A stretch of 8,159 bases of DNA from CAJXZP01 sp049606935 (GTDB lineage: Bacteria; Bacteroidota; Bacteroidia; Flavobacteriales_G; Salibacteraceae): positions 1-8,159 of the forward strand of contig JBMYWA010000088.1 in NCBI GenBank assembly GCA_049606935.1, written 5' to 3'. The position numbers were made by a program, and so were the translations under genes. Under the pieces are notes generated by a model that did no database searches, was not told where the DNA came from, and worked only from the letters and a program-made list of their open reading frames with translations. Below are positions 1-6,327 of this stretch, in pieces. Numbering within the stretch: the first letter of the stretch is position 1; every line of letters starts with the position of its first letter.

Positions 1-1307
1 GCCTTTGCAGGTGGATTACCTTCATCCATTAAACGGTAAATATTTTCCACCACTACAATTCCGTTATCTACCAGCATACCTAAGGCAAGCACCAGTGAGA
101 ATAACACCATAATGTTTAATGTTACCCCTAAAGAACTAAGAACTAGGAAGGATAATAACATGGATAAAGGAATTGCAATACCCACAAACAAGGCATTTCT
201 TAAACCTAGGAAGAATAACAAAACTCCAATAACCAGAACCATCCCGAATAAAATTGAGTTTTCTAACTCGCTCAATTGGTCTTTGGTTTGATCAGTTTGA
301 TCATTGGTAATAGTAATATTTAACCCTTCTGGTAAATAGTTCTTTTGAGCTTCAGCAATAACCAAAGAAATAGCTTCAGATGCCTCGATAAGGTTTTCTC
401 CTCCTCGCTTTTTCACATCTAAACTTACAACCGATTTTGTGTATTCACGGGCATAACTTTCCTTTTCCTTTTCACCAAAAGAAACGGTTCCTACATCGCG
501 TAGGTAAACAATATTGCCTTTCTCACGGCCAACAATAATATTTTCGATATCTCTCCAATCAGAAAACTCACCAACTACACGAATAGATCTTTTAAACCCA
601 TCAATAAGTACGTTTCCTCCAGAAACGGTCATGTTTTCAAAGTTGATGGCATCCTCTACATTTTGATAATTAATTTTGGTAGCTTCCATTTTTAGAAGGT
701 CAAGTTCAACCTTGACTTCCTTATCGTTGATTCCTCTAATATCTACCTCGTTAATTTGTGGAATGTCTTCAATTTTATCTTCTAAATATTCTGCATATTC
801 GTTCAACATATCTAAAGAAAAATCGCCAGATAAATTAATATTTAGAATAGGCATTAACTCAGAGAAGTTCATGTCGAACACGTTTGGGTCTGCCGGCAAA
901 TCAGAAGGAAAATCAGGGTCGGCCATAGCCACATCTACCTTGTCTTTGACCTTTCTTAAGGCTTGCTCAGGTGTAACACTAAAATCAAACTTAATTTTTA
1001 TACTAGAAACTCCTTGTAACGAAGACGATGTTATTTCATCTATACCTGTGATTCCTTTAACCTCTTTTTCAATAGGACGTGTAACCAGTTTTTCAATATC
1101 CAGTGGACTATTACCTGGGTAGATAGTACTTACATAAATTTCGGGCATTACAATCTCCGGAAAGGCTTCTTTAGGCATAGAATTGTAAGCGCCTAAACCT
1201 GCTACGAAAATTATAAATGTAAGAACCATTACCGTGGTTCGGTTTTTTATAGACATGGCTGTGATGCCAAATGCCTTTACTTTATTTTTAGTTTCTTCAA
1301 AACTCAT
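1..1307 (-). CDS. RND-family efflux pump, inner-membrane permease (N-terminal 435 codons; cut by window edge)
   Basis: Proton-driven inner-membrane pump of a tripartite RND system, which passes substrates to the adaptor and outer-membrane channel encoded just upstream. The frame is open from the ATG at 1307 to the window edge, giving 435 full codons of a family usually a little over 1000 aa, so roughly the N-terminal 40 percent is present. Visible parts: a cytoplasmic N-terminus; TM1 at about residues 26-41; the conserved MPKEAFPEI segment at 44-52; a periplasmic porter region at about 55-340; then TM2 (about 352-369), TM3 (372-390) and TM4 (398-420). TM4 carries the RND motif GxxxDxxxxxxE as G410, D414 and E421. 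The residue after D414 is Asn, where AcrB has a second Asp. The substrate cannot be told from the sequence. The gene starts 29 nt after the adaptor gene, with no Shine-Dalgarno motif. The family assignment is secure; the HAE1-like subfamily is likely. Confidence 0.95.
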   Translation of the reverse strand, partial: MSFEETKNKVKAFGITAMSIKNRTTVMVLTFIIFVAGLGAYNSMPKEAFPEIVMPEIYVSTIYPGNSPLDIEKLVTRPIEKEVKGITGIDEITSSSLQGVSSIKIKFDFSVTPEQALRKVKDKVDVAMADPDFPSDLPADPNVFDMNFSELMPILNINLSGDFSLDMLNEYAEYLEDKIEDIPQINEVDIRGINDKEVKVELDLLKMEATKINYQNVEDAINFENMTVSGGNVLIDGFKRSIRVVGEFSDWRDIENIIVGREKGNIVYLRDVGTVSFGEKEKESYAREYTKSVVSLDVKKRGGENLIEASEAISLVIAEAQKNYLPEGLNITITNDQTDQTKDQLSELENSILFGMVLVIGVLLFFLGLRNALFVGIAIPLSMLLSFLVLSSLGVTLNIMVLFSLVLALGMLVDNGIVVVENIYRLMDEGNPPAK

Positions 1308-1336
1308 AACTAATATTTTTTTATTAACCTAAAAGG

Positions 1337-2467
1337 TTATTTAGTTACTCGAATTAATTGATTATTGCTCACGTTTCTAGAGCCTTTATCAACAATTAAA
1401 TCTCCTTCTTGAAGTCCAGCTACTACTTCAGTAAAGCCATTATAAGTCATTCCTGATTCAATATATCTGATTTCTGAATAAGTTGCTCCTTTTTTATTTG
1501 TCACCACAAAAATGAAACTCTTTCCTTGAGCATTTTCTTGAATTAATCGGGCTGGTACCACAATTGCTTCCTCATTATTGTAATCCTTAATTTCAAGCAT
1601 CCCTAATAAATTAGGATACAATTTATTGTCTGAATTAGATAAATTCACTCTGGCAACAAAAGTTCTATTAGCCGGATTAATAAACCTCCCAGTTTCATTA
1701 ATTTGGGTTTCTAAAGCTAGGTCCATTGATGGAAAAGTAACATTAACCGAAGTTCCTTTACCTATGGTTTTAATATAACCTTCAGGAACATCTGCTTTTA
1801 GGTAAACCTTGTCAAGGTTGACTATCCTCATTGTTGCTACCCCTGGATTAACAAGTTGTCCGTTTTTCACCAAAATTTCATCAACTGTACCAGAAAAAGG
1901 TGCGGTAACATTTGATTTTCTAGCTTGAGTTTCAAGGGTTACTAATTTTTGATCTAATGATTCCAAATTGTTTTTGGCGCGCAAATAATCCATTTCCGAA
2001 CCAATGTTTTGTTTCCAAAGCTTTTCTTGTTTTTCAAACACATCCTGAGCCAATCTTTTTTGAACTTTTACCTCTTCAATGCTTTTTCTAATAATTTCGG
2101 TATCCAAAGAAATTAGAATTTGTCCTTTCCTTACAGGTTGTCCTTCCTCTACTTTTATTCGAATAATTTCTCCTTGAGTAGTTGGATAAACCAAAGTGTT
2201 GTTATCGGTTTGAACAGACCCATAGATTTTGAAAAAATGCGAAAAGTTAGTTTTCTCGGCTTTTTCTGCGGTTACATTAACCATCTTTCTGTTGGTATCT
2301 AAGGTAGATAATTCAGCTTCAATCTGAGCCAACTCTGCACCCAGAGCACGGTATTCTGTTTTTATACTGTCGCGTTTTGAGGATAATTGAGATAGATAGT
2401 CTCCGGTTGGTTCTGTAGCACAAGAGGCTAAGAAAAATGCCGCTGATAGATATAGTAAATTTTTCAT
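1337..2467 (-). CDS. RND efflux periplasmic adaptor (membrane fusion protein), predicted lipoprotein
   Basis: Adaptor that bridges the RND pump and the TolC-like channel in the periplasm; 376 aa. It starts with a lipoprotein signal peptide, MKNLLYLSAAFFLASC, with lipobox LASC and acylated Cys16. An N-terminal charged heptad-like helix follows at about 24-60. Then come the first half of the lipoyl domain (about 93-122, with VEEGQPVRKGQ), an alpha-hairpin (about 123-184), the second lipoyl half (about 186-216, with TAPFSGTVDEI), a beta-barrel domain (about 217-295) and the membrane-proximal domain (about 300-376, with the typical VVPARLI strand). I chose the ATG at 2467 because it begins the signal peptide. 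The frame stays open to an ATG at 2533, but that start would add 22 residues before the signal and overlap the upstream gene. The gene lies 25 nt after the outer-membrane factor gene. Lipid anchoring is common in this family, and the extra N-terminal helix is known in Bacteroidota members. Confidence 0.93.
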   Translation of the reverse strand: MKNLLYLSAAFFLASCATEPTGDYLSQLSSKRDSIKTEYRALGAELAQIEAELSTLDTNRKMVNVTAEKAEKTNFSHFFKIYGSVQTDNNTLVYPTTQGEIIRIKVEEGQPVRKGQILISLDTEIIRKSIEEVKVQKRLAQDVFEKQEKLWKQNIGSEMDYLRAKNNLESLDQKLVTLETQARKSNVTAPFSGTVDEILVKNGQLVNPGVATMRIVNLDKVYLKADVPEGYIKTIGKGTSVNVTFPSMDLALETQINETGRFINPANRTFVARVNLSNSDNKLYPNLLGMLEIKDYNNEEAIVVPARLIQENAQGKSFIFVVTNKKGATYSEIRYIESGMTYNGFTEVVAGLQEGDLIVDKGSRNVSNNQLIRVTK

Positions 2468-2492
2468 CTGTTTATATTGTAGTATAGTTTGT

Positions 2493-3839
2493 TTAATAAT
2501 TATTAAGGATTCTGTCCATTGCCGATCTTGCATTAATCATTTGCATAATAGATTGGATGTAGGTTCCTTGAATTTGGAAAAATTGAATTTGGGCATTCGC
2601 TAGATTAAGCGAAGATGACATTCCTTCTTGGTATTTAATAGTTTCTTTGTTTACCACCTTTTGTACCAAATCCAAGTTTGCCTTCGCATTTTTATATTGG
2701 TCTATTGAAAATTGATATTCTGATTTTTTGGTTAAGAACTCCACCATCAAACCTTCTTCAGCTTGTTTGGTGTCAATTTGTGATTTTTGAAAATTTAAAT
2801 CTGCTTGTTGTTTTACATACATTCTTTGACCACTACTAAAAATAGGAATGTTCAATTGTAGCCCCCAAACTTGAGAAGGAAACCAGTAGTCACCATTCAT
2901 ACTGAGGTCATTTTTCTGATATTTCTGAGAATATTGATAAAACCCGTTCAATGTGGGTAAAAATTCAGCCTTGGTATTTTTTAAGTTAAGTTCTTGAAGC
3001 TGTTGGTTACTTTGAGCAATTTTATAATCAATATTTGAATTTACGTCAAACGCTTGCTCTACCACTGCAGAATCATTACCATAAGAAACAATTTTTGAAA
3101 GACTATCAGTTAAAATGATATCTGCAACAGTTTCAATTCCTAAAGTAAATTTTAAGAAGTTATTTGATATCTCTCGCAATCTATCTGCACGATTGTACTC
3201 AATTAATGCGCTTTGTACAAGTATAGTTAATTGATCTACATCTTGTTCTTTGGCGAAACCTGCGTCATATAATGCTTTTGTTTCTATTAAGGTCTTTTCT
3301 AAATATTCTTTATTCCCCTTTATAGTTTCAAAGTTTTCTTCAGATACAATAGCGTTACCATAAGCCTGTGTAACTTCATCCTTAATATCACGCTCAGATT
3401 TTATCAGCACCTTTTCACTCATTTCACGATACACTTTAGCCGCTTGTAAACCAACTATGTAAGAACCATTAAAAATTAATTGGTTCACCGTAAGGTTGGC
3501 TCCCAATGAATAATCCGTACCAAATTGGAGCGCCACAGGATCAGTACTACCTGGAGGACCAAACTCTGGTGGTAAAACAGAAGTAGGAAGCTCTAAAAAG
3601 TTATTAAAATCGGCACTTGCTCCAAATTGAGGCAACCCAATGGCGGTAGTTTCCTTCATTTTCTTCTCTGCCATTTCTTGATCTAAAACAGCCTTTCTTG
3701 TACTGTAACTATGCTCCACTGCATATGCACGAGCTTCCTCTAATGAAAAAGTGTAAGTGGCTGTTTGCGCCTGCACTTTTTCAATCCCAATAATTGCCAA
3801 CATGAGCAGTATTAGAGAGAATGTGTTTAATTTATTCAT
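2493..3839 (-). CDS. TolC-family outer-membrane efflux channel
   Basis: Outer-membrane channel and periplasmic tunnel of the tripartite pump; 448 aa, the usual size for the family. A Sec signal peptide is clear: basic N-terminus, hydrophobic core at residues 7-19, and a probable cleavage site V22-Q23-A24 before Gln25. The mature part has the two-fold repeat of outer-membrane efflux proteins, with long Gln-, Lys- and Glu-rich helices. Each helical stretch leads into a short strand segment with the usual pattern: YSLGANLTVNQLIFNGSY in the first half, and WGLQLNIPIFSSGQR in the second. The second half also ends with the family-typical YQEGMSSSLNLANAQ region. The gene begins 9 nt after the tetR stop and sits directly before the adaptor gene, so it almost certainly works with this pump rather than as a general TolC. 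No Shine-Dalgarno motif precedes the ATG. Confidence 0.94.
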   Translation of the reverse strand: MNKLNTFSLILLMLAIIGIEKVQAQTATYTFSLEEARAYAVEHSYSTRKAVLDQEMAEKKMKETTAIGLPQFGASADFNNFLELPTSVLPPEFGPPGSTDPVALQFGTDYSLGANLTVNQLIFNGSYIVGLQAAKVYREMSEKVLIKSERDIKDEVTQAYGNAIVSEENFETIKGNKEYLEKTLIETKALYDAGFAKEQDVDQLTILVQSALIEYNRADRLREISNNFLKFTLGIETVADIILTDSLSKIVSYGNDSAVVEQAFDVNSNIDYKIAQSNQQLQELNLKNTKAEFLPTLNGFYQYSQKYQKNDLSMNGDYWFPSQVWGLQLNIPIFSSGQRMYVKQQADLNFQKSQIDTKQAEEGLMVEFLTKKSEYQFSIDQYKNAKANLDLVQKVVNKETIKYQEGMSSSLNLANAQIQFFQIQGTYIQSIMQMINARSAMDRILNNY

Positions 3840-3848
3840 GAGGTATTC

Positions 3849-4448
3849 TTATTTATGTTTATTGATTAATTGCATTCCTTTTTCGCTTGCTATACCACGC
3901 AAATGGTAGTCAAACATGTTCTTGTAATAATCGGATAGGGTTAATCCGGACAATAGTTTAGGGGTATTATAAAAGATATTTTGCACCATAGAAAGATATA
4001 TTTGAGCTATCAAGTCTACATTAAAGTCGTTTCTAAACAACCCTTCCTTTATTCCTCTTTCTAGATTTCTTTTGGTAACCTCTAGGATAGTTTTTTCCTC
4101 AAAAGAGTTTAAACGTTCCCATGCATTTGGGTGATATTTTTGAAGATCAAAAAATATGGAGGGGTGAATAGCACTAAATTGTTCCCCTGCAAATCGGCTA
4201 AATGTGAACAACTCTTCAATAGCATTGGAAGAGGCTGTGCAGGCCTCCATTAATCGACACTCATTTTCAATAATATGTAAATCAATACACTTGTAAACCA
4301 AATCATTCTTGTCAGAAACAAAATTGTACAGTGTCTTTTTTGATATTCCAAGTCGACTTGAAATATCATTCATAGTCAAACTTTTAATTCCATACGTCAT
4401 GAAAAGCGCAGAAGCCTTTGCTAAAAGTTCATTAATTTTTTCACTCAT
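3849..4448 (-). CDS. TetR/AcrR-family transcriptional regulator, likely repressor of the efflux operon
   Basis: One-component ligand-responsive DNA-binding regulator; 199 aa, normal for TetR proteins. The N-terminal helix-turn-helix domain covers about residues 5-51, with the recognisable pattern ALFMTYGIKSLTMNDIS (14-30) and LGISKKTLYNFVSDKNDL (33-50). The rest (about 52-199) is an all-helical ligand-binding and dimerisation domain, too variable to indicate the ligand. I prefer the ATG at 4448 over the in-frame ATG at 4466, because the best promoter -7 element lies at 4455-4462, between them, and MSEKINELL is a typical start for these proteins. As the first gene of the efflux operon, only 9 nt ahead of the channel gene, it most likely represses itself and the pump through the palindrome at 4481-4508. 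Family assignment is strong; target and mode of action are inferred from context. Confidence 0.93.
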   Translation of the reverse strand: MSEKINELLAKASALFMTYGIKSLTMNDISSRLGISKKTLYNFVSDKNDLVYKCIDLHIIENECRLMEACTASSNAIEELFTFSRFAGEQFSAIHPSIFFDLQKYHPNAWERLNSFEEKTILEVTKRNLERGIKEGLFRNDFNVDLIAQIYLSMVQNIFYNTPKLLSGLTLSDYYKNMFDYHLRGIASEKGMQLINKHK

Positions 4449-4454
4449 AGCCTG

Positions 4455-4485
4455 CAAATGTAACATGGTTTTCTGGTATAGGAAA
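4455..4485 (-). promoter_or_regulatory. Candidate promoter of tetR and the efflux operon
   Basis: On the minus strand, TACATTTG (4462 to 4455) fits the Bacteroidota -7 consensus TAnnTTTG exactly. Nineteen bases upstream is TTTC (4485 to 4482), a three-of-four match to the -33 element TTTG. Only 6 nt separate the -7 element from the chosen ATG at 4448, so transcription would start at or just before the start codon. The -33 part lies within the palindromic operator candidate. The element match is seen directly; activity is inferred. Confidence 0.6.
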
Positions 4486-4508
4486 CGTTTTTCGGGTAAA
4501 ATGTTTCC
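4481..4508. promoter_or_regulatory. 28-bp palindrome, probable TetR operator
   Basis: Inverted repeat with 11-bp arms GGAAACGTTTT (4481-4491) and AAAATGTTTCC (4498-4508) around a 6-bp centre, TCGGGT. Ten of the eleven arm positions are complementary; the exception is 4487/4502. Two more matching pairs lie just outside after one mismatch. The length is like known TetR-family operators such as the 28-bp QacR site. It covers the -33 element of the tetR promoter candidate, so a bound dimer or dimer pair would block RNA polymerase. Binding is inferred from position and symmetry. Confidence 0.65.
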
Positions 4509-4543
4509 AATGGTTATTAATAGTGATATAAAAAATATTTACA

Positions 4544-4556
4544 CCTGTATTACAGG
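4544..4556. repeat. 13-bp perfect palindrome of unknown role
   Basis: CCTGTA and TACAGG arms flank a single T. It lies in the 241-bp gap between tetR and pyrH, about 36 bp beyond the larger palindrome on the upstream side of the tetR promoter. It could be a second regulator site or chance in AT-rich DNA. Apart from the two palindromes, the tetR promoter and the pyrH terminator, I see nothing else in this gap. Confidence 0.3.
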
Positions 4557-4637
4557 AGGTTACATTTATTTCGGCACTAGAGTAAAAGGATAAATGTTTA
4601 AAACAAGCTATTAAAGCCGCAACAAATGAATATTTAC

Positions 4638-4676
4638 CTCATAAAAAAAGCCGCAAAATGCGGCTTTTTTTATGAG
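4638..4676 (-). terminator. Strong intrinsic terminator after pyrH, symmetrical (bidirectional)
   Basis: A perfect 18-bp stem (4638-4655 with 4659-4676) closes a 3-nt loop. The core is GCCGCA/TGCGGC, flanked by seven A on one side and seven T on the other, so both strands give a GC hairpin followed by a U-tract. It begins 13 nt after the pyrH stop codon, ends pyrH transcription, and insulates the efflux operon from the housekeeping genes. Confidence 0.92.
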
Positions 4677-4689
4677 TTTCTTACAATTA

Positions 4690-5394
4690 TTAATTTACCA
4701 GAGTTCCTACACTTTCCCCTGCAACAACTTTAATCAAGTTTCCACCAGAATCCATGTCAAAAACCATAATTGGCAAACCGTTTTCTTTACATAAAGCAAA
4801 TGCCGTTAAATCCATTACGCTTAAATCTTTATCAATACATTCTTGATAGGAAACGTTATCATATTTAGTTGCGCTCGGGTCTTTTTCCGGGTCAGCTGTA
4901 TAAATACCATCCACGCGAGTTCCCTTCAACATTACTTCTGCTCCAATTTCAGATGCTCTTAAAGCTGCGGCAGTATCAGTGGTAAAATATGGGTTACCGG
5001 TACCAGCACCAAAAATAACCACTCTACCTTTTTCTAAATGACGTGTTGCTCTTCGCTTGATAAATGGTTCAGCTATTTGCTCCATTTTAATTGCCGATAA
5101 CAATCTTGTTTTAACACCGCAAGCTTCTAAAGAAGATTGCAAGGCCATACTATTAATCATGGTAGCCAACATACCCATGTAATCACCTTGGACACGATCA
5201 ATAGCACCATCTTCTTCTTGAATACCTCTAAAAATATTTCCTCCGCCAATAACAATAGCTACCTCAACACCGGCATCAATTAAGTGCTTAATTTCCTTTG
5301 AATATTCAGATAATCTCGAATGATCAATGCCAAACTGTTTATCGCCTAGTAAAGACTCACCACTTAGTTTTAGAAGAACTCTTTTAAATTTCAT
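4690..5394 (-). CDS. pyrH: UMP kinase (uridylate kinase)
   Basis: Cytoplasmic enzyme that phosphorylates UMP to UDP with ATP, the step after UMP in de novo pyrimidine nucleotide synthesis. It belongs to the amino-acid-kinase fold family and normally works as a hexamer. The 234 aa are close to the usual 235-245. Visible signatures are KLSGESLLG (9-17, ATP phosphate contact), the glycine-rich IGGGNIFRG (49-57), the UMP-binding region DYMGMLATMINSMAL (71-85), GAGTGNPYFTTDTAA (129-143), the KGTRVDGIYTADPEKDP segment (157-173), and DLTAFALCKENGLPIMVF (195-212). The N-terminus matches the family start, so the ATG at 5394 is well supported. The gene follows rpsB-tsf in the usual order but is separated from tsf by a terminator, so it probably has its own promoter. 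frr, its common downstream partner, is absent. Confidence 0.97.
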   Translation of the reverse strand: MKFKRVLLKLSGESLLGDKQFGIDHSRLSEYSKEIKHLIDAGVEVAIVIGGGNIFRGIQEEDGAIDRVQGDYMGMLATMINSMALQSSLEACGVKTRLLSAIKMEQIAEPFIKRRATRHLEKGRVVIFGAGTGNPYFTTDTAAALRASEIGAEVMLKGTRVDGIYTADPEKDPSATKYDNVSYQECIDKDLSVMDLTAFALCKENGLPIMVFDMDSGGNLIKVVAGESVGTLVN

Positions 5395-5424
5395 TATATT
5401 TTTATTGATGTTGATACGAAATGC

Positions 5425-5456
5425 GAAAATTAGGACAAAAAAAAGAGAGATTGAAA
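5425..5456 (-). promoter_or_regulatory. Candidate pyrH promoter overlapping the tsf terminator
   Basis: On the minus strand, TAATTTTC (5432 to 5425) matches the -7 consensus TAnnTTTG at all but the last base. Twenty bases upstream, TTTC (5456 to 5453) is a weak -33 match that falls in the loop and top base pair of the tsf terminator hairpin. The pyrH ATG is 30 nt downstream of the -7 element. A promoter is expected here because the terminator should stop read-through from tsf, but these elements are imperfect in AT-rich DNA. Confidence 0.35.
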
Positions 5457-5472
5457 CAATCTCTCTTTTTTT
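5438..5472 (-). terminator. Intrinsic terminator after tsf
   Basis: A perfect 16-bp stem (5438-5453 with 5457-5472) closes a 3-nt loop. On the transcribed strand it reads A-tract, GAGAGATTG, loop, CAATCTCTC, then at least seven T. It begins 14 nt after the tsf stop codon. The A/T tracts make it nearly symmetrical. It marks the end of the rplM-rpsI-rpsB-tsf transcript. Confidence 0.88.
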
Positions 5473-5486
5473 AAAATCTCAATATA

Positions 5487-6308
5487 TTAAGATAAAGATA
5501 CTCTAGAAAACTCAGTTACAGTAAGACCTTTACTTACTCCATCTAAATACTTCTGTACAGAAGCTTTGTTATCTTTAATAAACGCTTGATCTAATAAAGT
5601 AGCTTCTTTGAAGAATTTACCTAAACGACCTTGAGCAATTTTATCTGCCATAGCCTCTGGTTTACCTTCTTGAATTGCCAACTCTCTACCAATTTCTAAT
5701 TCTTTATCAATTACTGATTGTGGAATTGAATCTTTGTTAAGAGCAACTGGGTTCATTGCAGCAACTTGCATTGCCACATCTTTACCAGCATCAGCAACTC
5801 CATCAGCAGCTTGATTTAAACCTACTAAAGTAGCTACCTGGTTTCCTGGGTGATTGTAAGCTACTACGGTATCAGCAGAAATTGCAGATACAGCAGATAA
5901 ATCTAATTTTTCACCAATTTTTCCAACTTGGTCAGTAATTTGTGCCTCAACAGTTAAACCGTCAAAATCTTGACCTTTTAACTCCTCGATAGATTTAGAA
6001 CCGGTTGCTAAAGCAATCTCAGCAATTTTTGTTACTAATTGGTTATAGTTATCATTTTTTGCAACGAAATCAGTTTCACAGTTCAAACGAACTACAACAC
6101 CATTATTCCCGTTAGATAAGGCAATAGCTAAACCTTCTTTAGCTTCGTTATCGCCTCTCTTAGCTGCTACTTTTTGACCTTTTTTTCTAAGGATTTCAAC
6201 AGCTTTTTCTGCATTACCTTCAGCCTCAACTAAAGCTTTTTTACAGTCCATCATTCCAGCACCCGTTTGCTTACGTAGTGCGTTTACTTCTGCGGCAGTA
6301 ATCTTCAT
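5487..6308 (-). CDS. tsf: Translation elongation factor Ts
   Basis: Guanine-nucleotide exchange factor that releases GDP from EF-Tu in the cytoplasm; 273 aa, close to the usual 270-290. The N-terminal UBA-like EF-Tu-binding domain (about 1-50) carries the first family signature, LRKQTGAGMMDCKKAL (11-26). The second signature, LNCETDFVAKN (75-85), includes the Asp80-Phe81 pair that in E. coli EF-Ts reaches into the Mg-binding site of EF-Tu. The core continues to a typical HPGNQVATLVGLN segment (153-165), a helical region with IDKELEIGRELAIQEGKPEAM, and the C-terminal LLDQAFIKDN stretch. The ATG at 6308 matches the family N-terminus. It follows rpsB by 19 nt in the nearly universal rpsB-tsf pair and is followed by a terminator. 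No Shine-Dalgarno motif. Confidence 0.98.
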   Translation of the reverse strand: MKITAAEVNALRKQTGAGMMDCKKALVEAEGNAEKAVEILRKKGQKVAAKRGDNEAKEGLAIALSNGNNGVVVRLNCETDFVAKNDNYNQLVTKIAEIALATGSKSIEELKGQDFDGLTVEAQITDQVGKIGEKLDLSAVSAISADTVVAYNHPGNQVATLVGLNQAADGVADAGKDVAMQVAAMNPVALNKDSIPQSVIDKELEIGRELAIQEGKPEAMADKIAQGRLGKFFKEATLLDQAFIKDNKASVQKYLDGVSKGLTVTEFSRVSLS

Positions 6309-6327
6309 GATAAAAATCTTATTCTAA

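Noticed and set aside
676..1122. Open frame of 148 codons on the plus strand
   Set aside because: It lies entirely antisense to the well-supported RND pump gene, has no recognisable domain, and its Ser/Leu-rich product is typical of an antisense shadow.
1325..1339. Small inverted repeat TAACCT-AAA-AGGTTA between the adaptor and pump genes
   Set aside because: Only a 6-bp AT-rich stem overlapping the adaptor stop codon, with no U-tract directly after it; too weak for a terminator inside an operon.
2120..2302. Open frame of 60 codons on the plus strand
   Set aside because: Antisense to the adaptor gene, short, and without recognisable features.
2468..2533. Longer start for the adaptor at 2533
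   Set aside because: It would put 22 polar residues ahead of a clear lipoprotein signal peptide and overlap the channel gene by 41 nt.
4309..4593. Open frame of 94 codons on the plus strand, partly in the tetR-pyrH gap
   Set aside because: Its first half is antisense to the tetR helix-turn-helix coding region and its second half runs across the operator and promoter region. No plausible protein features.
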